From assembly GCA_022843165.1 (NCBI GenBank), contig JALHOD010000005.1:62001-126000 (forward strand): a DNA stretch of 64,000 nucleotides, given 5' to 3'. Shown here in pieces: positions 1 to 7,876 of this stretch. Under the pieces are notes generated by a model that did no database searches, had not been told where the DNA came from, and saw only the letters and a program-made list of their open reading frames with translations. The position numbers and the translations under genes are program-made. The DNA comes from Pseudorhodoplanes sp. GTDB taxonomy: Bacteria; Pseudomonadota; Alphaproteobacteria; Rhizobiales; Xanthobacteraceae. Positions within the stretch are counted from its first letter, which is position 1. Every line of letters starts with the position of its first letter.

Positions 1-729
1 GCCGGCCGTTTCGATCATGCGCACCGGATGCGGGTGCGGCTTTACGGCGGCGCGCTGACATCGGTGGCCGATACCGCGATGCTGAACGGCGCCAATGTCT
101 CGGCCCTGCGGCGGCCCGAAGGCGCGTGGGAGGTTGTGCAATTCGCGCGGGCCGAACTGGTGGCGGAGCGCACCTATGAGCTGTCGCGGTTCCTGCGCGG
201 ACAGGCCGGCAGCGAAGGCGCGATGGCGGACCCGCTGCCGGCCGGCGCGCCGTTCGTGCTGCTCGACCAGCATGTGACGGCTCTGGCACGCGGGCTGGAC
301 CAGCTCGGCCGCGACATGCATCTGCGCATCGTGGCGGCCGGACGCGATCACGGCGACGGCGCGGCGGTGGCCATGACGGTGACGCCGGCGACCACGGCGC
401 TCAGGCCGCTGTCGCCGGTGCATCTGCGCGCGGTGCGGACGATCGATGGCATCGCGCTGCGCTGGATCCGCCGCACGCGCATCGGCGGCGATTCCTGGGA
501 AACGCAGGACGTGCCGCTCGGGGAGGTCAGCGAGCGATACGAGATCGACATTCTGGACGGCGCGAGCGTCGTCCGCACGCTGACGGCGGAAACGCCGGCT
601 GCGCTTTACGCCAATGCCGATGAGCTTTCCGATTTCGGATCGCCGCAGGCGAGCCTGACCTTCCGCGTGGCGCAGATGTCGGCGAGCGTCGGACGCGGAA
701 TAGCGGCGACGGCAACACTCGCGCTGTGA
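1..729 (+). CDS. GTA/phage baseplate multidomain protein, C-terminal part (5' truncated by window)
   Basis: The reading frame is open from base 1 (first codons read AGRFDHAHR), so this is the 3' end of a larger gene, not a protein starting at the ATG at 28. The visible part resembles the C-terminal region of the host-specificity/baseplate hub protein of gene transfer agents (RcGTA orfg15 type): a stretch on the pattern D-x-x-x-L-N-G-A-N, then WEVVQFARAEL and LSRFLRGQAGSEG, then fibronectin-like beta segments. Such proteins sit at the tail tip and contact the recipient cell. The next gene encodes a DUF2793/fibre-like protein, which fits a tail module. Family assignment is from recalled motif resemblance; the TIM-barrel-like part expected upstream lies outside the window. 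Confidence 0.75.
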   Translation, partial: AGRFDHAHRMRVRLYGGALTSVADTAMLNGANVSALRRPEGAWEVVQFARAELVAERTYELSRFLRGQAGSEGAMADPLPAGAPFVLLDQHVTALARGLDQLGRDMHLRIVAAGRDHGDGAAVAMTVTPATTALRPLSPVHLRAVRTIDGIALRWIRRTRIGGDSWETQDVPLGEVSERYEIDILDGASVVRTLTAETPAALYANADELSDFGSPQASLTFRVAQMSASVGRGIAATATLAL

Positions 730-771
730 TCTCTCCCGCTCTCGCAAGCGGGACGCGGAAAAAGGAAACCC

Positions 772-2610
772 ATGACCAGCACTCCGAATCTTTCGCTGCC
801 CTTCATCGAAGGCGGGCAGGCGCAAAAGCATGTCACGCACAACGAGGCCTTGCGTGCGCTCGACGCACTGGTGATGCTGACGGTGAAAGATCGCGATCTG
901 CCGGCGCCGCCGCCCGCGCCGGCGGACGGAGACCGCTATCTTGTCAAGGCGCCGGGCTCGGGCGGCTTTGCCGGCAAGGACGGGCAGATCGCGCATTTCT
1001 CCGACGGCGGCTGGCTGTTCCATCCGCCGCGCGCGGGCTGGACCTGTTTTGTCGCGGATGAATCCGCGCTGCTGGCCTTCGACGGCGCCGGCTGGGTGCC
1101 GGCGCTGGATGCGCTCGGCGGCGTCAGCGAGTTGCACGATCTCACCCGCCTCGGGGTCGGCATGGCGGCCGACGCCGGCACTCCGTTCGCCGCCAGGCTC
1201 AACGCTGCGCTGTGGACCGCGCGCACGGTCGCCGACGGCGGCGACGGCAGCCTGCGCTGCCGGCTGAACAAGGACTCCGCATCCCACACGCTGTCGCTGC
1301 TGATGCAGACCGGCCTGTCCGGCCGCGCCGAAATCGGCCTGGTCGCAGACGACGACCTGCATGTCAGGGTCTCGCCGGACGGCGCCGCCTGGATCGACGC
1401 CTTGCTGTTCGATCGCGCGAGCGGCGCCACCAAGATCAATGCCGGCTTCTTTCTGACCGGCGACATTTCCCCCGCGCAGATCGCCGCCGACCAGAACGAC
1501 TACAATCCGGCCGGACTGGCTGCCGCCAGCATCCTGCGGCTGTCCTCGGATGCCGCGCGCAGCATCACCGGCCTGTCGGGCGGCGGCGACGGGCGCGCGG
1601 TCGCGCTGCTCAATGCCGGCACGCAATCCATCGTGCTGAAGACCGAGCATGGCGGCTCCAGCGCCGGCAACCGGTTTGCGCTCGGCGCCGACGTGACGCT
1701 GGCCGCGAGGCAATCGGCACTGCTCTGGTACGACGCGGCGGACAGCCGCTGGAAGCTGCTGGCGGGTCCGCAGGCGGGCGGCGGGGGCGGCGGCGGCGCG
1801 ACGCGCGAACTGCTCACCGGCAACCGCACCTATTATGTCCGCACCGATGGATCGGATTCCAACGACGGATTGTCCAACAGCGCGGGCGGCGCGTTCCTGA
1901 CCCTGCAGAAGGCCATCAACGTTGCCGCCGCGCTCGATATCTCCATCCATGACGTGACCATCCAGCTCGGCAACGGCACCTATGCCGGCGGGGCCGCGGT
2001 AAGCGGCCCGTGGATCGGCAACGGCCATGTGACCGTGCGCGGCGACACCACGACGCCATCGAATGTCGTCATTTCAACCACCAGCGCGCATTGCTTCAGC
2101 GTCACCGACGGCGGCCGGCTGCGGGTCGAGGGCGTGAAGATGACGACGGCCACGGCCGGATTCCCCCTCGTCGCGCGGCGCAACGGCGTCATTGTGGTTA
2201 CCGGGCCGGTCGATTTCGGCGCGGCGGGGCCGTTACATGCGCACATCTACGCGTCGTTCGGCGGCATCGTGCGCATCGGCAATTCGACGGAGACGGGCGG
2301 CGCGGGGGTGAACTACACGATTTCGGGCGATGCCGATTATCATTTCATCGCCGATGAGGGCGGACATATCCAGATGGAAGGGGGCACGGTCACGGCGAGC
2401 GGCACGCGCAGCTTTTCCGGCGCTTTCGCAAATGCCTGGTCGCTGGGTCATGTCCGTAGCCACGCCATGAACTACAGCGGCACATTTGCCGGCAAGCGAT
2501 ATGAGGTGAAGGGCAACGGCGTCATTGCAGGGGCTGGCGGTGCGTCGGCTACTTACTTCCCTGGCAATGCCAATGGCACGCCTGCAACAGGCGGCCAATA
2601 CATTTCGTGA
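772..2610 (+). CDS. DUF2793-domain tail-associated protein with C-terminal beta-helix region
   Basis: This 612-residue protein begins with a DUF2793-type segment (TPNLSLPFIEGGQAQKHVTHN, roughly residues 3-120), found in GTA and prophage tail clusters. The middle (about 120-335) is beta-rich. A poly-glycine hinge of seven residues near 340 separates it from a C-terminal half (about 350-610). That half opens with YYVRTDGSDSNDGLSNS and has the short repeating turns of right-handed beta-helix tail fibres and pectate-lyase-like folds. The architecture suits a tail fibre or spike that binds surface glycans. The C-terminal part is the less certain call, since beta-helices diverge quickly. A GGAAA-type Shine-Dalgarno precedes the ATG. 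Confidence 0.7.
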   Translation: MTSTPNLSLPFIEGGQAQKHVTHNEALRALDALVMLTVKDRDLPAPPPAPADGDRYLVKAPGSGGFAGKDGQIAHFSDGGWLFHPPRAGWTCFVADESALLAFDGAGWVPALDALGGVSELHDLTRLGVGMAADAGTPFAARLNAALWTARTVADGGDGSLRCRLNKDSASHTLSLLMQTGLSGRAEIGLVADDDLHVRVSPDGAAWIDALLFDRASGATKINAGFFLTGDISPAQIAADQNDYNPAGLAAASILRLSSDAARSITGLSGGGDGRAVALLNAGTQSIVLKTEHGGSSAGNRFALGADVTLAARQSALLWYDAADSRWKLLAGPQAGGGGGGGATRELLTGNRTYYVRTDGSDSNDGLSNSAGGAFLTLQKAINVAAALDISIHDVTIQLGNGTYAGGAAVSGPWIGNGHVTVRGDTTTPSNVVISTTSAHCFSVTDGGRLRVEGVKMTTATAGFPLVARRNGVIVVTGPVDFGAAGPLHAHIYASFGGIVRIGNSTETGGAGVNYTISGDADYHFIADEGGHIQMEGGTVTASGTRSFSGAFANAWSLGHVRSHAMNYSGTFAGKRYEVKGNGVIAGAGGASATYFPGNANGTPATGGQYIS

Positions 2611-2668
2611 CTGACGGGCAACCTACTTGGTGGTCGCCGCTACGCGGCTTTTTTTGAGGCATTTCCCA

Positions 2669-3256
2669 ATGACTGCAATTCACGCCTTCGCCATCCGCGG
2701 GCTCGCGGGCGGCGCCCCCTTTTATTTCTCCGGCGGCATGGACGTTCTCGCCGGCCGGCTGACGCTGATCGGCGTGCCTTGTTCCGTTCACGATCAGGGC
2801 TCGTTCCTGCGGCCCTATGGCGAGGTGCCGCGGATTTTCGACGCGGCCTTGCGCGCGGCGCAAGGCGGCGCGCGGCCGGTCCTGATCGGGCATTCGATGG
2901 GCGCGGACGCCGCGCTGAAGATCGCGGTGCTGCTGGGCGCGCGCGGCGTCACGGTGCCGCTGGTGGTGTGTTTCGATCCGACGTCCTTCCGGCTACTCTT
3001 TGGGCCGCCGCCGGTGCCGAAGAATGTCGAACGCGCGATCTGCTTCTACCAGAAGATGACGCCGCTCGGCCGCGGCACCCTGCGCGCCGGCGCGGGTTTT
3101 GCCGGCGCGCTGATCCAGGAGCGGCATGACCGCATCCACAGCCGGCTCGACGACGATCCGGCGCTGCAAGCGCGGGTGGTGGCGGAAGTGGAGACGTTGC
3201 GCGCGCACGCGCCTGCTCCGCACTCCTTCGCGTTCGCCCCCACCCCGACGCGCTGA
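2669..3256 (+). CDS. Small alpha/beta-hydrolase-like protein in the tail/lysis cluster
   Basis: The 195-residue protein has a nucleophile elbow GHSMG (Ser76) after a hydrophobic strand (PVLIGHSMGADAALKIAVLL). A later Asp (VVCFDPTSF) and a His-rich stretch (RHDRIHSRLDDD) could complete a catalytic triad. I chose ATG 2669 because GAGG lies 9 bases upstream and the fold begins at once (ITAIHAF-like strand). An upstream in-frame start at 2627 would add 14 residues unlike the family. It is shorter than a typical lipase or esterase and has no signal peptide. The substrate is unknown. Its place between a tail fibre and an endolysin suggests a particle- or lysis-associated esterase, which is inference. 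Confidence 0.6.
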   Translation: MTAIHAFAIRGLAGGAPFYFSGGMDVLAGRLTLIGVPCSVHDQGSFLRPYGEVPRIFDAALRAAQGGARPVLIGHSMGADAALKIAVLLGARGVTVPLVVCFDPTSFRLLFGPPPVPKNVERAICFYQKMTPLGRGTLRAGAGFAGALIQERHDRIHSRLDDDPALQARVVAEVETLRAHAPAPHSFAFAPTPTR

Positions 3257-3266
3257 CGCACGCCGA

Positions 3267-3289
3267 CCCTCCCCGCAAGCGGGGGAGGG
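3267..3289. repeat. GC-rich intergenic hairpin
   Basis: CCCTCCCC and its complement GGGGAGGG flank a short GCAAGC centre, giving an 8-bp perfect stem. It lies in the gap after the hydrolase gene and has no following T-run, so it is a poor intrinsic terminator. A shorter hairpin around the same CAAGCGGG core lies at 735-752 after the baseplate gene. Both look like copies of a small palindromic intergenic repeat. Confidence 0.4.
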
Positions 3290-3349
3290 ATGACGCAGGC
3301 GCGCGCGGCCCGCTTTTGATTCAGGCTCACATATTACAGGAGGTTCCCC

Positions 3350-3448
3350 ATGGCTTGGCTTGGATGGGCGATTGTCTTCGCCCAGATCGCGGCGTTGTGC
3401 GCCTATCGCTACGCGGCCGGCAAATGGCCGCTGAAGCTCGATCTGTGA
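3350..3448 (+). CDS. 32-residue predicted membrane peptide
   Basis: A short ORF encodes MAWLGWAIVFAQIAALCAYR followed by YAAGKWPLKLDL. It has one hydrophobic helix (residues 2-19) and a basic tail. A near-ideal AGGAGG (3338-3343) sits six bases before the ATG, the strongest ribosome site in this region. The stop is seven bases before the endolysin ATG, so the two are probably co-translated. I do not recognise a family. Position beside endolysin and holin suggests a lysis accessory (antiholin- or spanin-like), but it is too short for a classical spanin. Confidence 0.55.
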   Translation: MAWLGWAIVFAQIAALCAYRYAAGKWPLKLDL

Positions 3449-3455
3449 GGGCGCC

Positions 3456-4454
3456 ATGGCGGCATCGAGCTATGACGACGCCCTCCGGCGCCTGCTGGTG
3501 CACGAGGGTGGCTATTCCAACCATCCGAGCGATCCGGGCGGGCCGACCAAGTTCGGCATCACCATCGCCGACTATCGCAAGTATGTGAAACCGGACGCGG
3601 ACGCCGACGATGTGCGGGCGATGCCGCTGGACCATGCGAAGGCGATCTACCGCGAAAAATACTGGCGCGCGCTGCGCTGCGACGAACTGCCGGCCGGACT
3701 CGATTACGCGATGTTCGATTACGGGGTGAACAGCGGGGTGTCGCGCGCGGCCAAGGTGCTGCAGCGGCTGCTCGGCCTGCCGGACGACGGCCGCATGAGC
3801 GACGCGTTGATCGAAGCGGCGCGGGCGCAGGACGCCGCCGGTCTGGTTGCGCGGCTGTGCGACGAGCGGCTGGCCTTTCTGAAACGCCTGCGCACATGGT
3901 CGGTGTTTGGCGCGGGCTGGGGCCGCCGCGTCGCCGAGGTGCGGCGCGCGGCTTTGGCGCTGGCCAACGGCGCGCAGGACGGCGGCCTGCCGTCGCCGGC
4001 GCAGGGCCGGGGCGAAGTGCCGCTGGCAAAGACCGCGCGCAAGGTCACCACCGCCGCGGCGGTGGTGGCGGGCGGCGCGGCGGCGCAAGCCGCGCATGAC
4101 GCCGGCGCGGGATGGCCGGGCGTGATGGTGTGTGTCGCGCTGGCCGCGCTGCTCGCGGCCGGCGGCTGGATCGCGTGGACGCGCTGGCGGACACGGCGGC
4201 AGGACGCGCCTGTTGGCGCGCCAGGCTTTATCGCGCCGCTGCGCGAGACGCTGAAAGGCTGGAAGACGATTGCGTTCGGGGCGCTGGTCGCGGGCGCCGG
4301 CATCACAGCCGACATTCTCGATGCGCTGCAGGCGGTGGATCTCGCGCCGCTCTTGCCGCCGGCTCATGCGGTGAAGATCATCGCCATCATCGGCGTGGTC
4401 ACCATCATGCTGCGCTTCGCGACGACGGGCCGCGTCGGCCGGAAGGATGGCTGA
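3456..4454 (+). CDS. GH108-family N-acetylmuramidase (endolysin) with C-terminal membrane segments
   Basis: The N-terminal domain (about residues 5-175) carries the GH108 signature HEGGYSNHPSDPGGPTKFGI, with the catalytic Glu at 17, followed by the second conserved block of this lysozyme family (AMFDYGVNSGVSRAAKVLQ). It cleaves the glycan strands of peptidoglycan. An Ala/Pro-rich linker leads to two or three hydrophobic segments (about 200-225, 265-285 and 305-325). The enzyme may therefore be membrane-anchored, unlike simple soluble endolysins. The holin gene overlaps its last 8 bases. Together they form the lysis module of a GTA or prophage. Confidence 0.85.
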   Translation: MAASSYDDALRRLLVHEGGYSNHPSDPGGPTKFGITIADYRKYVKPDADADDVRAMPLDHAKAIYREKYWRALRCDELPAGLDYAMFDYGVNSGVSRAAKVLQRLLGLPDDGRMSDALIEAARAQDAAGLVARLCDERLAFLKRLRTWSVFGAGWGRRVAEVRRAALALANGAQDGGLPSPAQGRGEVPLAKTARKVTTAAAVVAGGAAAQAAHDAGAGWPGVMVCVALAALLAAGGWIAWTRWRTRRQDAPVGAPGFIAPLRETLKGWKTIAFGALVAGAGITADILDALQAVDLAPLLPPAHAVKIIAIIGVVTIMLRFATTGRVGRKDG

Positions 4455-4890
4455 GATGATCGGCGGACTGGTTCTCAAAATTCTTGGCCTGTTCGGCAGC
4501 GGTCTGCTCGAGAGCATCGTGACGCGCGTCGCCGATCATTTCCGGCAGAAGGCGAGCGAGGACCTGGCGCGCTTCCAGACCGGCGTGCAGGCCGACACCC
4601 AGGTGGCATTGGCGCAGATCAATGCCGAACTCGAGGCGCGCAAGCGGCAGGCGGACATCCTGCAGGCCGATCGCGGCTGGCGGGTGACGGCGTGGATCCG
4701 GCCGCTGCTGGTCTATCCCTGCGTGGTGCATTTCGGCGCCATCGTCCTCGACTCCACCTTTCCGCTGGGATGGGGAATCGCAAAGCTGCCGGCGCCCTAC
4801 GACACCTACGAGCAGGCGATCATTCTCTCGTTCTTCATCGCGCGGCCGTTTGAGAAGGTGGCGCGGGTGTTCACGGCGGGGCGCGGGTGA
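4447..4890 (+). CDS. Holin of the GTA 3TM family
   Basis: The 147-residue protein matches the 3TM phage/GTA holin family. It has an amphipathic N-terminus (IGGLVLKILGLFGSGLLESI), a charged coiled-coil-like centre (QINAELEARKRQADILQADRGWRVTAWIRP) and hydrophobic segments around LLVYPCVVHFGAIVL and the C-terminal IILSFFIARPFEKV. In this family the RGWR..WIRP block is strongly conserved. Holins open the inner membrane so that the endolysin reaches the wall. The ATG lies inside the endolysin gene (ATGGCTGAG), overlapping by 8 bases, which indicates translational coupling. Confidence 0.82.
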   Translation: MAEMIGGLVLKILGLFGSGLLESIVTRVADHFRQKASEDLARFQTGVQADTQVALAQINAELEARKRQADILQADRGWRVTAWIRPLLVYPCVVHFGAIVLDSTFPLGWGIAKLPAPYDTYEQAIILSFFIARPFEKVARVFTAGRG

Positions 4891-5010
4891 GGCTTGACCT
4901 GTTCCGGCTTTCTCGAGTGGACTACGTTGGCATCGAATGTCGGCGCAGACGCATGCACTGCGACGCTCCAGGACTTGCCTGTCCCGCCGTTGAATTATTG
5001 AGGGAAGGTC

Positions 5011-5346
5011 ATGATCATTGCGACACGCATCCTCAAACTCAGCGAAGCCGACGGTGATATCGACATCGCGATCAGGCTGTTCGCTCCGGAAGCCAGTCAG
5101 GATGCCTGGTGGTGTCAGTATGAAGTCGACTGGCCGGAAGGCCGTCATGGAATGAAGGCCTGGGGCGCCGACGCAGTTCAGGCGATCGTGCTGGCTCTGC
5201 AAATGATCGGTGCGGAGCTTTACACGAGCAGTTATCACAAATCCGGCAAGCTCAGACTCGAAGCGCCCGGGAGCGGCTACGGATTCCCGGTGCCGGCTGG
5301 GATCCGCCACCTCCTGGAAGGAGATGATGCGACGTTTGGCGCATAG
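5011..5346 (+). CDS. DUF6968-like small protein
   Basis: This 111-residue soluble protein has the layout of the DUF6968 family: WWCQYEVDWPEGRHGMKAWGADAVQAIVLALQMIGAELYTS, then a glycine-rich tail (GSGYGFPVPAGIR). It has no signal peptide or membrane helix. AGGGAAGG precedes the ATG by a few bases, giving good initiation context. It sits just after the holin gene across a 120-bp gap in which I see no gene, and at the edge of the tail/lysis cluster. It may be cargo rather than part of that cluster. The function is unknown. Confidence 0.6.
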   Translation: MIIATRILKLSEADGDIDIAIRLFAPEASQDAWWCQYEVDWPEGRHGMKAWGADAVQAIVLALQMIGAELYTSSYHKSGKLRLEAPGSGYGFPVPAGIRHLLEGDDATFGA

Positions 5347-5412
5347 CCGCCGCCATTCCGCCTTGATCCGCATTCATCCCGGGTTCACCGGCCGATTCCT
5401 ATTGAAAGCGCC

Positions 5413-5733
5413 ATGTCACCCGCCATCCTGATTCTCGCCTCGGCGCTCACCGCCGCCGGCCTTGCCGTTCCGGCCAGGGCCGCCGACAGGCCCGCCAATC
5501 TGGCCGACTGTCTGACCCCGGACCAGCGCCGGCATGTGGCGGCCGCGGGCAAGGTGGTTCCGCTGTCCAGGGCGATCCGCGCCACCAAGGCCCGCCGCGG
5601 CGAGGTGGTGAATGCCCAGCTTTGCAAGGGTCCAAAGGGCCTCGTCTATTTGCTGACAGTCGTGGCGCGCGATGGCAAAGTGACCCGCAAGACTGTCGAT
5701 GCCCAGACCGGCCTTGTGGCCGAGGGCGGCTGA
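5413..5733 (+). CDS. feuN: FeuN-like periplasmic PepSY-type small protein
   Basis: The 106-residue protein has a signal peptide (about residues 1-23, cleavage after ARA) and a mature domain ending in VYLLTVVARDGKVTRKTVDA, the strand-turn-strand of PepSY-like domains, closing with QTGLVAEGG. It lies 17 bases before the TTG of an OmpR-type regulator and its kinase. In Sinorhizobium meliloti the small periplasmic protein FeuN is encoded just upstream of feuPQ and inhibits the sensor FeuQ. The same gene order and topology here support the same role. Identity with FeuN was not tested by alignment, so the symbol rests on context and domain type. Confidence 0.6.
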   Translation: MSPAILILASALTAAGLAVPARAADRPANLADCLTPDQRRHVAAAGKVVPLSRAIRATKARRGEVVNAQLCKGPKGLVYLLTVVARDGKVTRKTVDAQTGLVAEGG

Positions 5734-5750
5734 CCCCGGAGGGTACCATC

Positions 5751-6419
5751 TTGCGTCTCCTCGTCGTCGAGGACGATCCCGATCTCAACCGCCAGCTCGC
5801 TGCCGCGCTGACCGAAGCCGGCTACGTCGTCGACCGCGCGTTCGACGGCGAGGAGGGGCATTATCTGGGCGAGACCGAGCCCTATGACGCGGTCATCCTG
5901 GATATCGGCCTGCCGAAAATGGACGGCATCTCGGTGCTGGAAGCCTGGCGGCGCGCCGGTCGCGCCATGCCGGTGCTCATGCTGACGGCGCGCGACCGCT
6001 GGAGCGACAAGGTGCAGGGCTTCGACGCCGGCGCCGACGATTATGTGCCCAAGCCCTTCCATCTGGAGGAAGTGCTGGCGCGGGTGCGGGCGCTGCTGCG
6101 CCGCTCGGCCGGCCACGCCAAGAGCGAATTCAATTGCGGCCCGGTCCGGCTCGATACCCGCACCGGCCGCGTCAGCGTGGACGGCCATCCGGTCAAGCTG
6201 ACCAGCCACGAATACCGGCTGTTGTCCTATCTCATGCATCACACCGGACGGGTGGTGTCGCGCACCGAACTGGTCGAGCATCTCTACGACCAGGACTTCG
6301 ACCGCGACTCCAACACCATCGAGGTGTTCGTCGGCCGCATCCGCAAGAAGCTCGGCATCGACGTGATCCAGACCGTGCGCGGCCTCGGTTATCTTCTCAC
6401 CCCGCCAGATGCGCGCTAA
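5751..6419 (+). CDS. feuP: OmpR/PhoP-family response regulator (FeuP-like)
   Basis: The 222-residue regulator has a receiver domain (residues 1-115) with acidic pocket EDD near 7-9, phosphoacceptor Asp51 (VILDIGLPKMDG), conserved Thr (LMLTAR) and Lys (YVPKPFH). A winged-helix DNA-binding domain follows (about 128-220; VKLTSHEYRLLSYLMHH and IRKKLGIDVIQTVRGLGYLL). The start is TTG 5751, because GGAGGG lies seven bases upstream and the receiver strand begins immediately. Longer in-frame starts run through the preceding gene. It overlaps the kinase gene by 11 bases. FeuP controls cyclic glucan export in S. meliloti; target genes are not visible here. Confidence 0.8.
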   Translation: MRLLVVEDDPDLNRQLAAALTEAGYVVDRAFDGEEGHYLGETEPYDAVILDIGLPKMDGISVLEAWRRAGRAMPVLMLTARDRWSDKVQGFDAGADDYVPKPFHLEEVLARVRALLRRSAGHAKSEFNCGPVRLDTRTGRVSVDGHPVKLTSHEYRLLSYLMHHTGRVVSRTELVEHLYDQDFDRDSNTIEVFVGRIRKKLGIDVIQTVRGLGYLLTPPDAR

Positions 6420-7776
6420 CTCACTCGCGCTCCGCCTGTTCCTGTGGGCGACCGCATGGACGGTGGTGATCCTGCTCGCCACCAGCATCGTCCTGTCCTC
6501 GCTCTACCGCCAGGCGGTGGAGCGCGCCTTCGATTCCCGCCTCGGCGTCTATCTGCGCACCCTCATCTCCGACGTCGCCTCTCCCGAAAATCCCAACGAG
6601 CCGTTCCCGCAATCGGTCAGCGAACCGCTGTTCGAATTGCCGCTGTCGGGCTGGTACTGGCAGGTCACCCGCGTCGACGGCGACAAGCAGGATGTGCGCG
6701 CCTCACGTTCGCTGTGGGACGGCGGCCTGCCGCGCCTGCCGGTGGCGAACGCCGTCGCCGCGGTCGGCATCCGCACCGGCTATGCGAACGGACCGGAAGA
6801 GCAGAAATTGCGCGTCGTCGAGCGGACCATCGATCTCGGCGACGAAGGCAGTTTTCTGGTTGCGGTGGCGGGCGATGCCGCCGAAATCGAAGAGGATATT
6901 CGCGGATTCGATCGCGCGCTCGGCCTGACCTTCGGCGGGCTCGCGCTCATCCTTCTTCTCACCACCGCGTTCCAGGTCCGTTTCGGGCTTGCGCCGCTCA
7001 AGCGCATTTCGCAAAGTCTGGCCGCGATCCGCGCCGGCACCGCCGAACGGCTGGAGGGACATTTCCCGGTCGAGATCGCGCCGCTGGCGCGGGAAGCCAA
7101 CGCCTTGCTCGACGCCAATCGCGAGATCGTGGAACGCGCGCGCACGCATGTCGGCAATCTGGCGCATGCACTGAAGACGCCGCTCTCGGTCATGGTCAAC
7201 GAGGCTGCGGCGCGCGGCGACGATCCGCTGGCGCAGAAGGTGCGCGAGCAGACCGATATCATGCGCGACCAGGTGGCGCGCCATCTCGAGCGCGCTCGGC
7301 TGGCGGCGCGCCTGACCGTCGTCGGCAGCGTCACCGACGTGCTGCCGGTGATGCAGGCGATCGCGCGCACCATGGAGAAGGCGCATCCCGGCAAGGGATT
7401 GCTGCTGAAATTCGACGCCCCCGAGGATGTGCGGTTTCGCGGCGAGCAGCAGGATCTCGAGGAGATGGTCGGCAATCTCGTCGACAATGGTTGCAAATGG
7501 GCACAGTCGCGGGTCGTGATCGACGTGTCGATGGAACGGCTCGATGCCGCGCAGCATGTCATCCGTATTGTGGTGGACGACGACGGCCGCGGGCTGACCC
7601 CGGCTGAGCGCGAGCAGGTGGCGCGGCGCGGCCGGCGGCTGGACGAGACCAAGCCGGGATCGGGCCTCGGCCTGTCGATTGTGGTCGAACTGGCCGGTCT
7701 GTATGGCGGCGGCCTGACGCTGGGCGCGGCGCCGCTTGGCGGTCTGCGCGCGGAACTGGTGCTGCCGGCGGCGTAA
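6409..7776 (+). CDS. feuQ: PhoQ/FeuQ-like membrane sensor histidine kinase
   Basis: This 455-residue kinase has TM1 (about 7-30), a periplasmic sensor domain, TM2 (about 175-198), a HAMP-like linker, an H-box (VGNLAHALKTPLS, His253), an N-box (GNLVDNGCKWAQ), and G boxes (DDDGRGL and GSGLGLSIV). The H-box form HALKTPL is typical of PhoQ-like kinases. It overlaps the regulator gene by 11 bases and shares its operon with the PepSY-type protein, the presumed periplasmic inhibitor. In related genomes feuPQ precedes the ccm operon, as here, which strengthens the assignment. Confidence 0.8.
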   Translation: MRANSLALRLFLWATAWTVVILLATSIVLSSLYRQAVERAFDSRLGVYLRTLISDVASPENPNEPFPQSVSEPLFELPLSGWYWQVTRVDGDKQDVRASRSLWDGGLPRLPVANAVAAVGIRTGYANGPEEQKLRVVERTIDLGDEGSFLVAVAGDAAEIEEDIRGFDRALGLTFGGLALILLLTTAFQVRFGLAPLKRISQSLAAIRAGTAERLEGHFPVEIAPLAREANALLDANREIVERARTHVGNLAHALKTPLSVMVNEAAARGDDPLAQKVREQTDIMRDQVARHLERARLAARLTVVGSVTDVLPVMQAIARTMEKAHPGKGLLLKFDAPEDVRFRGEQQDLEEMVGNLVDNGCKWAQSRVVIDVSMERLDAAQHVIRIVVDDDGRGLTPAEREQVARRGRRLDETKPGSGLGLSIVVELAGLYGGGLTLGAAPLGGLRAELVLPAA

Positions 7777-7876
7777 ACCCGCGCCGGGTCAGAGATTTGC
7801 CGCAATCCCTGCCGCAAGGTAACCAGCCGGCAAGCGATTGCCGCTACACATTCATGAGTAACCTGCGAGGGGGCCC

